DNA of 64,000 bases from AP-15 sp963812675 (GCA_963812675.1 CAWEWR010000007.1:620001-684000); one strand, 5' to 3'. Counted from the stretch's first letter, positions 15,993 through 25,829 are shown. Numbers and translations: made by a program. Notes: generated by a model from the letters alone, not told the origin.

Positions 15993-18900
15993 CTATTCGG
16001 CGCTGTTTTCGGTGCCCTGCCTCAGCCCGGTGAGGGCGGGCAGGACTTCGGGGATCGGCGTCGGCGCAGCTTCGCTCGCCGGTTTCTTGAGAAGCGGTTC
16101 GAGCTGCGGCTCGAGGGCTCTGAGCAGTTGCACCGCCAGAGCGCTGGTGAAATGGTAAGTGCCGGCGATCGTGCCGGGGACATAAGCGGTGATCGTGCCG
16201 AAGAAGCGATCGCCGAGGAAGAACACAAAGGTGGCGGTGCGGTCGACGACGCGTTGCGAGATCAACCGGCCGCCGCGGCCAAAGCGGTCCAGGCGATTGT
16301 CGCCCGTGCCGGTTTTGCCGCCGACCGGCAGCAGGGTCCCGTTCGGCGCGTGGTAAGCGCCGCGCAATCGCGTGGCGGTCCCCTCCATGACGACACCCAT
16401 CAGCGCTTGCTGTATGATCTGGGCGATCTCGGGAGCCATAATCCGCTGCGGCTCGGGCTTTAGCGTCATGTCGGTCTCGTAGGACGTGTCGGCCGCGAAA
16501 TGGACCCGCTGCAGGTCGACATTCGGTTGCCGCACACCGTCATTGAGAATGATGCCCATCAGATCGGCAAGGGCGTCCGGTCGGTCGCCCGAACTGCCGA
16601 TGGCGCTGCCGTATGACGGCACGAGATGCCCGAAAGGATAGCCCTGCCGCCGCCAATCTTGCAGGATCCGATCGAAGGCATCCTCCTCGAGCAGCATGCG
16701 GATGCGGGTGTTCTGCCTGTGCATGTTGCGGCTCTTGAAGAGCCAGCCATACACGTCCTGCCGCACACCCCCGCTCACCTCGACGACCTCGTTGCGGGGC
16801 GCGTTCGGATGATCCTGGAGATAGGCGACGAGCCACAGCTCGAGCGGATGAATTCCCGCGATGTAGCCCCGGTCCTGCAGCGAAAAGCGGCCGGGGCCAT
16901 ACTCCCTCCACAAATCCCAGAGTTCGTCGTTATCCACCGATGAGGGCGGCAAGTGGTGCGCGAGAAATTCGCCGAGCTCGGCCCGGCTCGCCTCGGGCCG
17001 CGCCGTGAGGTAGACGACGGCCAGCCGCCGCGCTGCCGGGCGCGTCCGGCGGGCCAGCTTGTCCAGTGACTCTTGCGGCGTCAGACCCTTGTAATCGTTC
17101 CAGAACCGGCCGAGATAGCGGCGTCCCTCCTGATCGGCGAACCGCTGGAGAAACGCTTCCCGGTTCGGGTCGTCGACGTCCGACAGGAGCTTCTCGGTCT
17201 CTATCCCGCTCTGCGCCTGGTAATAGAGGACGATGTCGCGCATGACGCGGATAAAGGGATTGTTGATCGAGTGCTCAAAGGCCTCGAGGATGGTCGGATT
17301 GGAATGATCCTCCCATTTCTCGAAATTGACGAAGACGTGCACACCGCCGCCGGTGAAGAATGCCGAAGGACTGCCCGAATATTTGCGTTTCATCGCCGCC
17401 TCGATCATCGGCTGAAGGCCGTGATCACCCGTCTTCGCGAGATAGCCCGCCGCCCATGCGGTGAGCGGGTCATCTTTCGCCGCTGCCATGGCCATCAGAT
17501 CGCGCCGCGGCAGCGGCGCCAATTTCTGATGCAGCGTGTCGACGATATTCAGATAGGTGACGAGGGTGCGCAATTTGGCGGTCGAGCCGAGGATCAGCTT
17601 CGCCCCGGAATTGATGTCGAAGGGCGAGTTGAGACTGTCCGCGTGGATGCGCAGGTAGTTCCGCTCGGCGCCGCGTTCGTAAAGCACAACGCTCCAGGCG
17701 AGCCTGCTTGGATTTTCTCCACCGAGCAGATTGTGACCCACCAGCCCGAGCGATTTGACGTAAGCCGGATCGCCGAGCCGTTCGAGCACATCGGTGACCC
17801 GTTTCTGAGCGGGCGTATCGACGGTCCCATACCCCGTCACATCGAGCCGGTCTAACGCATAGAGATCGGGAAGGTGGAGCGAGGTCATCAGCTCGGCCCG
17901 CAGGCGGTCCGTGGCCTTGTTCCCGACGAAAGACACTGCTGCCGGGGGCGGCAGCGGGGTGCGGAAATGCAGCTTGGCCGTGAGTGCGGCGTCGCGCAGC
18001 GCCGGGTCGATGACTTCCGCCCCTGCCAGGAGGCGCACATACCCGTCGGTCAAGGCCGCCAGAGCGGCTCCGTCCCCGTTCAAATAATAGGCCGGCCGGC
18101 GGTTGGCGAGCAGCAGGCCGAGAACTTGCCGATAAACCTCGCCCTTGCGCGCCCATTGAGCCTTGGTTGTAGCCGGCGTGGTCAGCACCCGGTTCGCCTC
18201 GGCGAGATCGGTGCCGTACCAGACCCACAGAGCCTCCGGCACGCCGATGATTTCGCCAAAACCGGGTCGCGACCCGAGCGGGGTCGAATCGAGATAGGTC
18301 GTAACGATGTCGCGCCGGGCTGCCGCCGTCTGCGGGCCGTTGCGATAGGCGCGCGCCGAGGCTGTGACCATCTGGCGGAATTTCTCGGCGATGCCGGGTG
18401 TGCGGCCGCCCGGCGAATGGCGGAACTTTTCGATCTGGGTGGCAAGCGTGCTGGCGCCGCCTTCCCTGAAGCGGCGATCGACGACGCTGGCGACCCGGCC
18501 CGCGACGGCGAGCATAAACCGGCCCCATTCGACCGCCGGGTTGCGCTCCGGGTCCTGCAGATCGAGAAGGCCGTGATCCTCGATGAACAGCAGGCTGTCG
18601 ACCACGAGCGGCGGGATCGAGGAGAAATCCCTGTAAGCCCGGTCCGGATAGCTCGCCTCGTAGAGCGGGTTCTGATCGCGGTCGAACAGTTTCACCCCGG
18701 CTCGCGCTTTCTCGCCGTAGATCGGGTAGCCTCCTTGATCGACAAACCGCTCCAGCGCCGGCGACCAGCGTGCTTGCTGCGCGACAGCGAAATGGCGGGC
18801 GCTCAGGGCTTCGATAAACGACGGCAGCTGCGCATAGCCGAGCCGCTCGTCATAAGGCCCCGATTTGGGGAAGCGGATGTACTCGCTGGGACCGGGCTGA

Positions 18901-19124
18901 ACCGTGAATTTCATGTCCGCGGCCCAGCGCGACAACAAGCGCGACTGCAGGTATGAGGTCCGAACCTCGGTCGTGATGCCCCAGCCCAGCAAAAAACATA
19001 CGGTGAGCGCCGAGGCCCAGCGCAGCATCGCGGCAACGCGAAGCAGCCACCGAATCCATCGCCCCGGGTCGCGCTGACGACGCCGACTGATCGGGAGCAA
19101 ACGACCCCAGACCACCTCGACCAT
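15993..19124 (-). CDS. Bifunctional penicillin-binding protein (GT51 transglycosylase + transpeptidase), PBP1-like
   Basis: About 1043 residues. One N-terminal membrane anchor (ASALTVCFLLGWGI) is followed by a GT51 domain with 'LLFIEDHGLLD' (catalytic glutamate region) and 'EGGASTLATQIEKF'. The transpeptidase domain shows SxxK in 'LGSTAKLRTL', SxN in 'EHSINNPF' and KTG in 'VGGKTGTGDN'. It therefore should polymerise and cross-link peptidoglycan in the periplasm. The GT51 motif is divergent from the usual EDxxFxxHxG, and there is a long insertion between SxN and KTG, so it is not a standard PBP1a. GTG 19139 is an alternative start; ATG 19124 has GGGAG at a good distance. Confidence 0.85.
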   Translation of the reverse strand: MVEVVWGRLLPISRRRQRDPGRWIRWLLRVAAMLRWASALTVCFLLGWGITTEVRTSYLQSRLLSRWAADMKFTVQPGPSEYIRFPKSGPYDERLGYAQLPSFIEALSARHFAVAQQARWSPALERFVDQGGYPIYGEKARAGVKLFDRDQNPLYEASYPDRAYRDFSSIPPLVVDSLLFIEDHGLLDLQDPERNPAVEWGRFMLAVAGRVASVVDRRFREGGASTLATQIEKFRHSPGGRTPGIAEKFRQMVTASARAYRNGPQTAAARRDIVTTYLDSTPLGSRPGFGEIIGVPEALWVWYGTDLAEANRVLTTPATTKAQWARKGEVYRQVLGLLLANRRPAYYLNGDGAALAALTDGYVRLLAGAEVIDPALRDAALTAKLHFRTPLPPPAAVSFVGNKATDRLRAELMTSLHLPDLYALDRLDVTGYGTVDTPAQKRVTDVLERLGDPAYVKSLGLVGHNLLGGENPSRLAWSVVLYERGAERNYLRIHADSLNSPFDINSGAKLILGSTAKLRTLVTYLNIVDTLHQKLAPLPRRDLMAMAAAKDDPLTAWAAGYLAKTGDHGLQPMIEAAMKRKYSGSPSAFFTGGGVHVFVNFEKWEDHSNPTILEAFEHSINNPFIRVMRDIVLYYQAQSGIETEKLLSDVDDPNREAFLQRFADQEGRRYLGRFWNDYKGLTPQESLDKLARRTRPAARRLAVVYLTARPEASRAELGEFLAHHLPPSSVDNDELWDLWREYGPGRFSLQDRGYIAGIHPLELWLVAYLQDHPNAPRNEVVEVSGGVRQDVYGWLFKSRNMHRQNTRIRMLLEEDAFDRILQDWRRQGYPFGHLVPSYGSAIGSSGDRPDALADLMGIILNDGVRQPNVDLQRVHFAADTSYETDMTLKPEPQRIMAPEIAQIIQQALMGVVMEGTATRLRGAYHAPNGTLLPVGGKTGTGDNRLDRFGRGGRLISQRVVDRTATFVFFLGDRFFGTITAYVPGTIAGTYHFTSALAVQLLRALEPQLEPLLKKPASEAAPTPIPEVLPALTGLRQGTENSAE

Positions 19125-19361
19125 CACCGCCGCTCCCACGCTCTCAACCCTAGCGGTGACAAACGCCGGAGATGCCGGAAGTGATCCTTAACCTAGTTTT
19201 GAGTGAGACAGCGTGATCAAGAATTACGCAGGGGACATGGCGCGCCGGCCGAGACTGATTAAGCGAAAGTTAAATTAACGCAGGGCCGACCCGGGCTATT
19301 CTTTTCCCGCTCAACGTTTCAATGTTGCTGCGAGCTCGGCCGCGCAACTTGTCGCCGGGCA

Positions 19362-19610
19362 TCAGCCGCCGCCGATTTTGGGGACGAGGACGATCTCGCT
19401 GTCGGGGTTTAGCGGGGCGAGGTAGGCGTCCTGAAAGATTTCGCCGTCGATCGCCACCGCCATGCTCTCCTCGATCTGGCGGCCGAGGCCGGGGAAGCGG
19501 CGGTCGAGCTCCAGAACCATGCGGCGGAAATTGTTCGCCTCCACCTCGAGCTCGGTCGCGCCGCCGGTGAACCGGCGGGCGGCCTGGCCCGAGATGACGA
19601 CGCGCGGCAT
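19362..19610 (-). CDS. MoaD/ThiS-like ubiquitin-fold protein with C-terminal glycines
   Basis: An 82-residue beta-grasp protein. 'LEVEANNFRRMVLELDRRFP' followed later by 'MAVAIDGEIFQD' and the end 'SEIVLVPKIGGG' follow the MoaD/ThiS pattern, including the terminal Gly-Gly needed for thiocarboxylate formation or conjugation. It begins 2 nt after the stop of the molybdopterin-binding large-subunit gene, making it the last gene of that operon. A role as a dedicated sulfur carrier for maturing the molybdenum cofactor of this enzyme is plausible but inferred. Confidence 0.78.
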   Translation of the reverse strand: MPRVVISGQAARRFTGGATELEVEANNFRRMVLELDRRFPGLGRQIEESMAVAIDGEIFQDAYLAPLNPDSEIVLVPKIGGG

Positions 19611-19612
19611 TG

Positions 19613-21904
19613 TTATTCGGCCGCCCTGCGCACCGGCTCCTGCGCGTCGATCGCGGCGCGCAGCCGCGGCGGCGACATCGGCAGGTCGCGCATTCGAATG
19701 CCGATCGCGTCGGCGATGGCATTGGCGACTGCCGCCATTGGCGGGACGATCGGCACCTCGCCGACACCGCGGGCGCCGAACGGATGGCGCGGGTTCGCGT
19801 TCTCGACCAAGACCGCCTCGATCATCGGCAGGTCGGAGGCTACGGGCACTCGGTAGTCGAGGAAGCCCGGGTTATCGAGCCGGCCGTTCTTGTCGTAGAT
19901 GTATTCCTCGTTGAGCGCCCAGCCGATCCCCTGCGTCACGCCGCCCTGGATTTGGCCCTCCACATAGCTCGGATGGATGGCGCGGCCGACATCCTGGACC
20001 GCGGTGTAGCGCAGGATCTTGACCTGCCCCGTCTCCTTGTCGACCTCGACATCGCAGATATGCGTCGCAAAGCCGGGGCCGGCGCCCTGCGCGTTGATCG
20101 ACACTTCGGCGCTGATCGGTCCTCCGGTGCGCCCCGATTTGAGCGCGATTTCGGCCAAAGGCAACGGCTCGAAGCTGCCGGCGTTGGGGCCGGCCGGGTA
20201 GGCCTTGCCGTCCTTCCACTCGACCGCATCGGCGGGAATGTCCCAGATCATCGCGGCGCGCTTTTTCAGCTCCTCGACGACCTTCTCCGCGGCCTGTGTC
20301 GCGGCCATGCCGGTCGCGAAGGTGACGCGGCTGCCGCCGGTCAGGAACGAGAAGCCGATCGAGCTGGTGTCGCCGACGATCGGGCGGACCTTTTCGACCG
20401 GGATGCCGAGAACCTCGGCGGCCATCATCCCGATCGAGGCGCGCGAGCCGCCGATATCCGGATTGCCCGACACGACGACGGCGGTGCCGTCCTCGTTGAT
20501 GTGGCAGGCCGCGCTCGACTCGCCGCCGATGTTGAACCAGAAGCCGGATGCGATGCCGCGCCCTTGGTTGGGCCCGAGCTTCTCCTTCAGATGCGGATGG
20601 TTCTTGGCGGCCTCGACGGTCTGGGCGTAGCCGATGTTCTGCCACGTCGGGCCGTGCACCGCCTTGACGCCGTCCTTGGCCGCGTTCTTTTCGCGAAGCG
20701 CTAACGGCTCGATGCCGAGCTGATCGGCCAATTCGTCGAGACAGCTCTCGACCCCGTAGGACGAGTTTGGTGCGCCGGGCGCGCGATAGGCGGCGACCTT
20801 TGGGCGATTTGACACGACATCATAGCCGGTGACTTTCGCATTCGGGATGTCGTACATCGCAAAGGCGCACATGCAGCCGGGCCCCACCGGCGAGCCCGGG
20901 AAGGCGCCGGCCTGGTATTTGAGCACGACCTCGCCGGCGGTCAGCCGCCCGTCCTTCTTGGCGCCGAGCTTGACTTCGACGACGGCGCCCGCCGCCGGTC
21001 CGGTGCCGCGGAAGACTTCCTCGCGGCTCATCACCATCTTGACCGGCCGGCCCGTCTTTTTGGCCAGCGCGAGCGCGACGGGCTCGAGATAGACGAGGGT
21101 CTTGCCGCCGAACCCACCACCGATCTCGGCCGGGATCGCGCGAATGTCGGAAATGTCGATGCCGAGCAGCTTGGCGCAATAAGCGCGCACCATGAACTGG
21201 CCCTGGCTCGAGCTCCAGATTGTGCATTGACCATCGGCGGCGGCCGATACGACGCAAGCATGCGGCTCGATATAAGCCTGGTGCACCGGCGCGTTGGAGT
21301 AACGCCGCTCGATGATGACGTCGGCATCACGGAACCCGGCGTCGATGTCGCCCTTGGCGAAGTTGATCACCTTCGCGACGTTCGAAGCGTGCGTCGGCTT
21401 GGGCTCGACCCCCTGGGTGATGAGATCGTCGTGCAGCACGGGCGCGTTCGGCTTCATCGCCTCTTCAACGTCGATGACGTATGGCAGGACGTGGTAGGAG
21501 ACCTCGATCAGCTCGCAGGCCTCCTCGGCGATCGAGGGTGAGGTCGCCGCGACCGCGGCAACGGCGTGGCCGTCATAAAGGACCTTGTCACGCGCCAGGC
21601 AGTTGCGCGACAGGTCACGGAAGTTCATCGGCCCCTCGCCGACGAATGCTTCTTCGGAAGCGATGGGCGGGAAGTCGTCCGAGGTCACGACCGCCTTGAC
21701 GCCGGGCAGCTTGAGCGCCTTGTCGATATTGATCGACATGATCCGCGCATGGGCGTGCGGGCTGCGTTTGACTTTGCCCCACAGCATGCCCGGCATGACC
21801 ATGTCGGCGCCGAAATTGGCGCGGCCGGTGACCTTGTCGACCCCATCCGGGCGAATGGGACGGGTCCCGACAACCTTTTGCAATTCCTTCGGCATATACG
21901 TCAT
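19613..21904 (-). CDS. Xanthine dehydrogenase-family molybdopterin-binding subunit (CoxL-type), copy 1
   Basis: A 763-residue large subunit. It contains 'GRANFGADMVMPGMLWGKVK', 'EIGGGFGGKTLVYLEP' (cofactor binding), the active-site loop 'AAYRAPGAPNSSYG', and 'RGVGEVPIVPP' with the catalytic glutamate. The loop is neither AYxCSFR (form I CO dehydrogenase) nor AYRGAGR (form II), so CO oxidation is unlikely; an aldehyde, purine or N-heterocycle substrate is more probable. It is strongly similar to the adjacent copy 2 along the whole length, an evident tandem duplication, with a palindromic repeat between the two. It is followed by the MoaD-like gene. Confidence 0.9.
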   Translation of the reverse strand: MTYMPKELQKVVGTRPIRPDGVDKVTGRANFGADMVMPGMLWGKVKRSPHAHARIMSINIDKALKLPGVKAVVTSDDFPPIASEEAFVGEGPMNFRDLSRNCLARDKVLYDGHAVAAVAATSPSIAEEACELIEVSYHVLPYVIDVEEAMKPNAPVLHDDLITQGVEPKPTHASNVAKVINFAKGDIDAGFRDADVIIERRYSNAPVHQAYIEPHACVVSAAADGQCTIWSSSQGQFMVRAYCAKLLGIDISDIRAIPAEIGGGFGGKTLVYLEPVALALAKKTGRPVKMVMSREEVFRGTGPAAGAVVEVKLGAKKDGRLTAGEVVLKYQAGAFPGSPVGPGCMCAFAMYDIPNAKVTGYDVVSNRPKVAAYRAPGAPNSSYGVESCLDELADQLGIEPLALREKNAAKDGVKAVHGPTWQNIGYAQTVEAAKNHPHLKEKLGPNQGRGIASGFWFNIGGESSAACHINEDGTAVVVSGNPDIGGSRASIGMMAAEVLGIPVEKVRPIVGDTSSIGFSFLTGGSRVTFATGMAATQAAEKVVEELKKRAAMIWDIPADAVEWKDGKAYPAGPNAGSFEPLPLAEIALKSGRTGGPISAEVSINAQGAGPGFATHICDVEVDKETGQVKILRYTAVQDVGRAIHPSYVEGQIQGGVTQGIGWALNEEYIYDKNGRLDNPGFLDYRVPVASDLPMIEAVLVENANPRHPFGARGVGEVPIVPPMAAVANAIADAIGIRMRDLPMSPPRLRAAIDAQEPVRRAAE

Positions 21905-21969
21905 ACGAACCTTACTCCCGTTCTAACCGTCATCCCGGCTGAAGTGAGTGCCGGGGAGGATTTCGCAAT

Positions 21970-22052
21970 GTCATTGCGAGCGCAGCGAAGCAATCTTGGG
22001 CTGCCGGAGCGGTGGATCGAGATTGCTTCGTCGCTTCGCTCCTCGCAATGAC
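21970..22052. repeat. Dispersed inverted-repeat element, copy 1
   Basis: Left arm GTCATTGCGAGCGCAGCGAA with GCAATC after it, and right arm GATTGCTTCG..CGAAGC-type sequence ending CTCGCAATGAC, about 83 nt in all. A second copy with the same left arm lies at 28094-28183. This copy separates the two tandem large-subunit genes and ends 3 nt before the stop of copy 2. It resembles a non-autonomous palindromic repeat; no source transposase is seen nearby. Confidence 0.82.
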
Positions 22053-22054
22053 AC

Positions 22055-24349
22055 CTACTCCGCGGCGGCGCGCATCGGCTCCGCTTCGTCGAGCGCGGCG
22101 CGCAGCCGGGGCGGCGACATCGGCAAATCGCGCAAACGGATGCCGGTCGCGTCCGCGATAGCATTGGCGACCGCCGCCATCGGCGGGATGATCGGCACCT
22201 CGCCGCAGCCGCGCGCGCCGAACGGATGGCGCGGGTTAGGCACCTCGATCAGGACCGTGTCGATCATCGGCATATCCGAGGCGACCGGCACACGATAGTC
22301 GAGGAAACCGGGATTTTCGAGCCGCCCATCCTTGTCGTAGATGTATTCCTCGCTGAGCGCCCAGCCAACCCCTTGCGCCACTCCGCCCTGCATCTGCCCT
22401 TCGACATAGGAGGGGTGGATCGCGCGCCCGACATCCTGGATCGCGGTGTAGCGCAGGATCTTGACGTGGCCGGTCTCCTTGTCGACCTCGACATCGCAGA
22501 TATGGGTCGTGAAACCCGGCGCCTGGCCCTGCGCGTTGATCTGGACCTCGGCGCTGATCGGGCCGCCGGTGCGCGCCGCCTTGGCGGCAATCGCAGGCAG
22601 ATCGAGGGGCTCGAAGCTGCCGGCATTGGCGCCGGCGGGGAAAGCCTTCCCGTCCTTCCACTCGACCGCCTCGGGGCTGATGTCCCACATGATCGCCGCA
22701 CGCTTCTTCAATTCCTCGACGACCTTTTGCGTCGCCTGCGTCACCGCCATGCCGCCGGCAAAGGTAACACGGCTGCCGCCCGTCGAGGCGCTGAAGCCGA
22801 TCGCCGTCGTGTCGCCGACGACCGGACGGACCCGTTCGAACGGAATGCCGAGCACCTCTGCCACCATCATCGCCATCGAGGCGCGCGAGCCGCCGATGTC
22901 GGGATGGCCTTCGGTGACCGTCACCGTGCCGTCCTCGTTCACGTGGCAGGCGGCACTTGATTCACCGCCGGCGTTGTGCCAATAGCCCGAGGCGATGCCA
23001 CGCCCCTGGTTGGGGCCGAGCGGCACGCTCAACTGCGGGTGCGCTTTGGCGGCCTCGACCGTCTTCATGTAGCCGATGTTGTTCCAGGTCGGGCCGTGCG
23101 CAGCCTTAGCGCCGTCTTTGGCGCCGTTGATCTCGCGCATCTTGAGCGGGTCGATGCCGAGTTCGCGCGCCAGCTCGTCGATGCAGCTTTCGACCCCAAA
23201 CGAGCCGATCGGCGCGCCCGGGGCCCGGTAGGCGGCAACCTTGGGGCGATTGCTGAGAACGTCGTAGCCGATCGCCTCGGCGTTGGGCAGGTCGTAGACC
23301 GCAAGTCCGCAGATGCAGCCTTGCTGGACCGGCGAACCCGGAAACGCCCCCGACTGGTATTTGAGCACGGCCTTGGCAGCGGTGATCCGGCCGTCCTTTT
23401 TGGCGCCCATCTTGACTTCGACGACGGCGCCCGAGGTCGGCCCGGTCGCCCGGAACACCTCTTCGCGGCTCATCACGATCTTGACGGGCCGGCCCGACTT
23501 CTTCGACAGCACGTAGGCGATCGGTTCGAGATAGATGATCGTCTTGCCGCCAAACCCGCCGCCGATCTCGGCGGGGATCGCACGGATGCTCGCATTATCC
23601 TCGGCACCGGCAATCCGCGACGTATAGGCGCGGACCATGAACTGGCCCTGGCTCGAGCTCCAAATCGTAGTTTGCCCGTCAGCTGCGACCGAGACGACGC
23701 AGGCATGCGGCTCGATATAGGCCTGGTGCACGGGTTTTGTCGTGTAGCGCCGCTCGATGACGATTTCGGCTTCGGCGAACCCGGCCTCGACATCGCCCTT
23801 GGCAAAGCGGACCATCTTGGCGACGTTCGACGGCTTCGTCGGCCTGGGTTCGACCCCGGCGGTAAAGATGTCGTCGTGCAGCACCGGGGCATCGTCGGCC
23901 ATCGCCGCCTCGACATCCATGACGTGCGGCAGCACCTGATATTCGACTTCGATCAGGTCGAGCGCCTGTTCGGCGATCGCCGGCGAAGTTGCCGCGACGG
24001 CGGCCACCGCGTGGCCTTCGTAGAGCGCCTTGCCCTTGGCCATGCAGTTGCGCGACAGGTCCCACAGATTATGCGGCATGGCGCCGATCGTGCGCTTGTC
24101 CGGCGGGATGTCGGGGAAATCGGCGCGCGTGGTTACGGCCTTGACGCCGGGCAGCGCCATTGCCTTATCGGTGTTGATCGACACGATACGGGCGTGCGCA
24201 TGGGGGCTGCGCTTGATCTTGCCCCACAGCATGCCCGGCATCGTCATGTCTGCGCCGAAGTTGGCGCGGCCGGTTACCTTGTCGACGCCGTCCGGGCGGA
24301 TCGGACGGGTGCCGACGACCTTGAGCGCGTCCTTGTCGAGGTAACTCAT
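22055..24349 (-). CDS. Xanthine dehydrogenase-family molybdopterin-binding subunit (CoxL-type), copy 2
   Basis: A 764-residue large subunit, near-colinear with copy 1. It shows 'GRANFGADMTMPGMLWGKIK', 'EIGGGFGGKTIIYLEP', loop 'AAYRAPGAPIGSFG' and 'RGCGEVPIIPP'. Its ATG overlaps the stop of the 2Fe-2S subunit gene (ATGA), so it is the large subunit translationally coupled to the FAD and iron-sulfur subunits. The difference at the loop (IGSFG against NSSYG) may reflect a different substrate for the two copies, possibly sharing the same small subunits; that is inference. Confidence 0.9.
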   Translation of the reverse strand: MSYLDKDALKVVGTRPIRPDGVDKVTGRANFGADMTMPGMLWGKIKRSPHAHARIVSINTDKAMALPGVKAVTTRADFPDIPPDKRTIGAMPHNLWDLSRNCMAKGKALYEGHAVAAVAATSPAIAEQALDLIEVEYQVLPHVMDVEAAMADDAPVLHDDIFTAGVEPRPTKPSNVAKMVRFAKGDVEAGFAEAEIVIERRYTTKPVHQAYIEPHACVVSVAADGQTTIWSSSQGQFMVRAYTSRIAGAEDNASIRAIPAEIGGGFGGKTIIYLEPIAYVLSKKSGRPVKIVMSREEVFRATGPTSGAVVEVKMGAKKDGRITAAKAVLKYQSGAFPGSPVQQGCICGLAVYDLPNAEAIGYDVLSNRPKVAAYRAPGAPIGSFGVESCIDELARELGIDPLKMREINGAKDGAKAAHGPTWNNIGYMKTVEAAKAHPQLSVPLGPNQGRGIASGYWHNAGGESSAACHVNEDGTVTVTEGHPDIGGSRASMAMMVAEVLGIPFERVRPVVGDTTAIGFSASTGGSRVTFAGGMAVTQATQKVVEELKKRAAIMWDISPEAVEWKDGKAFPAGANAGSFEPLDLPAIAAKAARTGGPISAEVQINAQGQAPGFTTHICDVEVDKETGHVKILRYTAIQDVGRAIHPSYVEGQMQGGVAQGVGWALSEEYIYDKDGRLENPGFLDYRVPVASDMPMIDTVLIEVPNPRHPFGARGCGEVPIIPPMAAVANAIADATGIRLRDLPMSPPRLRAALDEAEPMRAAAE

Positions 24350-24831
24350 CGCGCCGCCCCTGCCCGCATCTCGGCGGCGGCGTCGAGCACGGCGCGGATG
24401 ATCTTGTCATAGCCGGTGCAGCGGCACAAATTGCCGGCCAGCCAGTAGCGGGTCTCTTCCTCGGTCGGGTTCAGATTCTCGTCGAGCAACGCCTTGGCTG
24501 CGACGATGAACCCAGGGGTGCAGAAGCCGCATTGCAACGCGGCATGCTCGAGGAATTTCTGCTGTACCGGATGGAGCTTCTCGCCCTCGGCGATGCCCTC
24601 GATGGTCGTAATCTTGCGGCCCTCGGCTTCGGCCCCGAGCATCAGGCACGAGCAGACAATATTGCCATCGACAATAACGGTGCAGGCACCGCAATCGCCC
24701 GAGCTGCAGCCTTCCTTGCTCCCCGTCAGGTTCAATTCGTCGCGCAATACATCGAGCATCGTCTGCTGCGGTTCGCACAGATATTCGACAGGCTCGCCGT
24801 TGATGATCGTCGATACGTGTTGTTTGGCCAT
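24346..24831 (-). CDS. 2Fe-2S subunit of molybdenum hydroxylase (CoxS-type)
   Basis: A 161-residue protein with two 2Fe-2S clusters. The N-terminal plant-ferredoxin cluster is 'GCSSGDCGACTV' with the later 'CSCLML', and the C-terminal helical cluster is 'CGFCTPGFI' with 'NLCRCTGYDKI'. It carries electrons from the molybdenum centre to FAD. The gene overlaps its upstream neighbour by one base and its downstream neighbour by four, typical of a coxMSL-like operon. Confidence 0.93.
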   Translation of the reverse strand: MAKQHVSTIINGEPVEYLCEPQQTMLDVLRDELNLTGSKEGCSSGDCGACTVIVDGNIVCSCLMLGAEAEGRKITTIEGIAEGEKLHPVQQKFLEHAALQCGFCTPGFIVAAKALLDENLNPTEEETRYWLAGNLCRCTGYDKIIRAVLDAAAEMRAGAAR

Positions 24832-25715
24832 TAGTGGACTCCCGCGACGCGCCCGGCGGCGCGCTCAAATGCAATGGCGGCCGCCCGCCGTGCGAGGACG
24901 CCGGCGACCTTGGTTCGGTATTCGATCGTGCCGCGCTTGTCGTTGATCGGTTTGCAGGCTCGCTGCGCGGCGCTGTCGAGCCGGGAAAGCGTGTCGTCGT
25001 CGAGCCGGTGCCCCTTGAGGGCGTCGGCGGCCTCGTCGACAATGACTTGGGTCGGCGCCACGGCGCCGAGCACGACGCGCGCATCGGTGCAAAGTCCGGC
25101 GGCGTCCAGAGTGACGTTGACGCCGCAGCCGACGACCGCAATATCCATCTCGGTACGCGGGATGAAGCGCAGATAGGCGTCAGATTGCCGCGGCTTGGGT
25201 TTTGGCACGCGAAACTCGACGATGAACTCGCCCTTCTTGAGGGAGGTCTGCCCGGGCCCGGTGACGATCGCCTCGACCGGCGCCTCGCGCTTGCCATCCG
25301 GACCGGCGATGACGGCGACCGCGCGCGCGCAGATCAGCGCCGGGACACTGTCCGCGGCGGGCGACGCGTTGCACAGATTGCCGACGAGCGAGGCGCGTCC
25401 CTGGATCTGCTGCGAGCCGATCAGGTCGACGCCCTCGACGATCCCTGGCCAAGCATGGGAAAAGGTTTCGTGCTCGCTCAGCATGACCCCCGGAGTGGCG
25501 GCGCCGATGACAAAGCTGTCGTCCTCCTCGCGAATGCCGATCAGGTCGGGGATTCTCTTGATGTCGACGATTACTTCGGGTCGCAGCCGCCCCGACCGCA
25601 GCTGCACCAACAAATCGGTCCCGCCCGCCAACGGCTTTGCCAAACCGGGGGCGCGGGCGAGGGCATTGATCGCCTCGTCAACCGTCGTCGGTGCGGTGAA
25701 ACTCAGACTAGGCAT
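24831..25715 (-). CDS. FAD-binding subunit of molybdenum hydroxylase (CoxM-type)
   Basis: A 294-residue protein with the flavin-binding motifs 'PLAGGTDLLVQLRSG' near the N-terminus and 'LVGNLCNASPAADSVPALI' near 110, and the C-terminal domain typical of the CO dehydrogenase medium subunit. It passes electrons from the 2Fe-2S subunit to an acceptor. ATG 25713-25715 has AGGAG upstream and is preferred to the longer frame to 25745. It is the first gene of the leftward operon CoxM-CoxS-CoxL-CoxL-MoaD-like; the promoter should lie in 25716-25829, opposite arfB. Confidence 0.9.
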   Translation of the reverse strand: MPSLSFTAPTTVDEAINALARAPGLAKPLAGGTDLLVQLRSGRLRPEVIVDIKRIPDLIGIREEDDSFVIGAATPGVMLSEHETFSHAWPGIVEGVDLIGSQQIQGRASLVGNLCNASPAADSVPALICARAVAVIAGPDGKREAPVEAIVTGPGQTSLKKGEFIVEFRVPKPKPRQSDAYLRFIPRTEMDIAVVGCGVNVTLDAAGLCTDARVVLGAVAPTQVIVDEAADALKGHRLDDDTLSRLDSAAQRACKPINDKRGTIEYRTKVAGVLARRAAAIAFERAAGRVAGVH

Positions 25716-25829
25716 TCTCGGCTCCTGACAATCACCAGGGCGCACCGGTGCAACGGCAGGCTGTCACGATGCGACCCGAAAGGAATGACGCTCACGCTTA
25801 CACTACCATGCCATCCGGCGTGAAGCGCT

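Noticed and set aside
19613..24349. Possible CO dehydrogenase (coxL) operon
   Set aside because: Gene order is coxMSL-like, but the active-site loops read AYRAPGAP, not AYxCSFR or AYRGAGR, so CO oxidation is not supported.
22976..24412. 478-codon + strand frame antisense to large-subunit copy 2
   Set aside because: Shadow of a conserved molybdopterin-binding gene; no ribosome site or recognisable domain.
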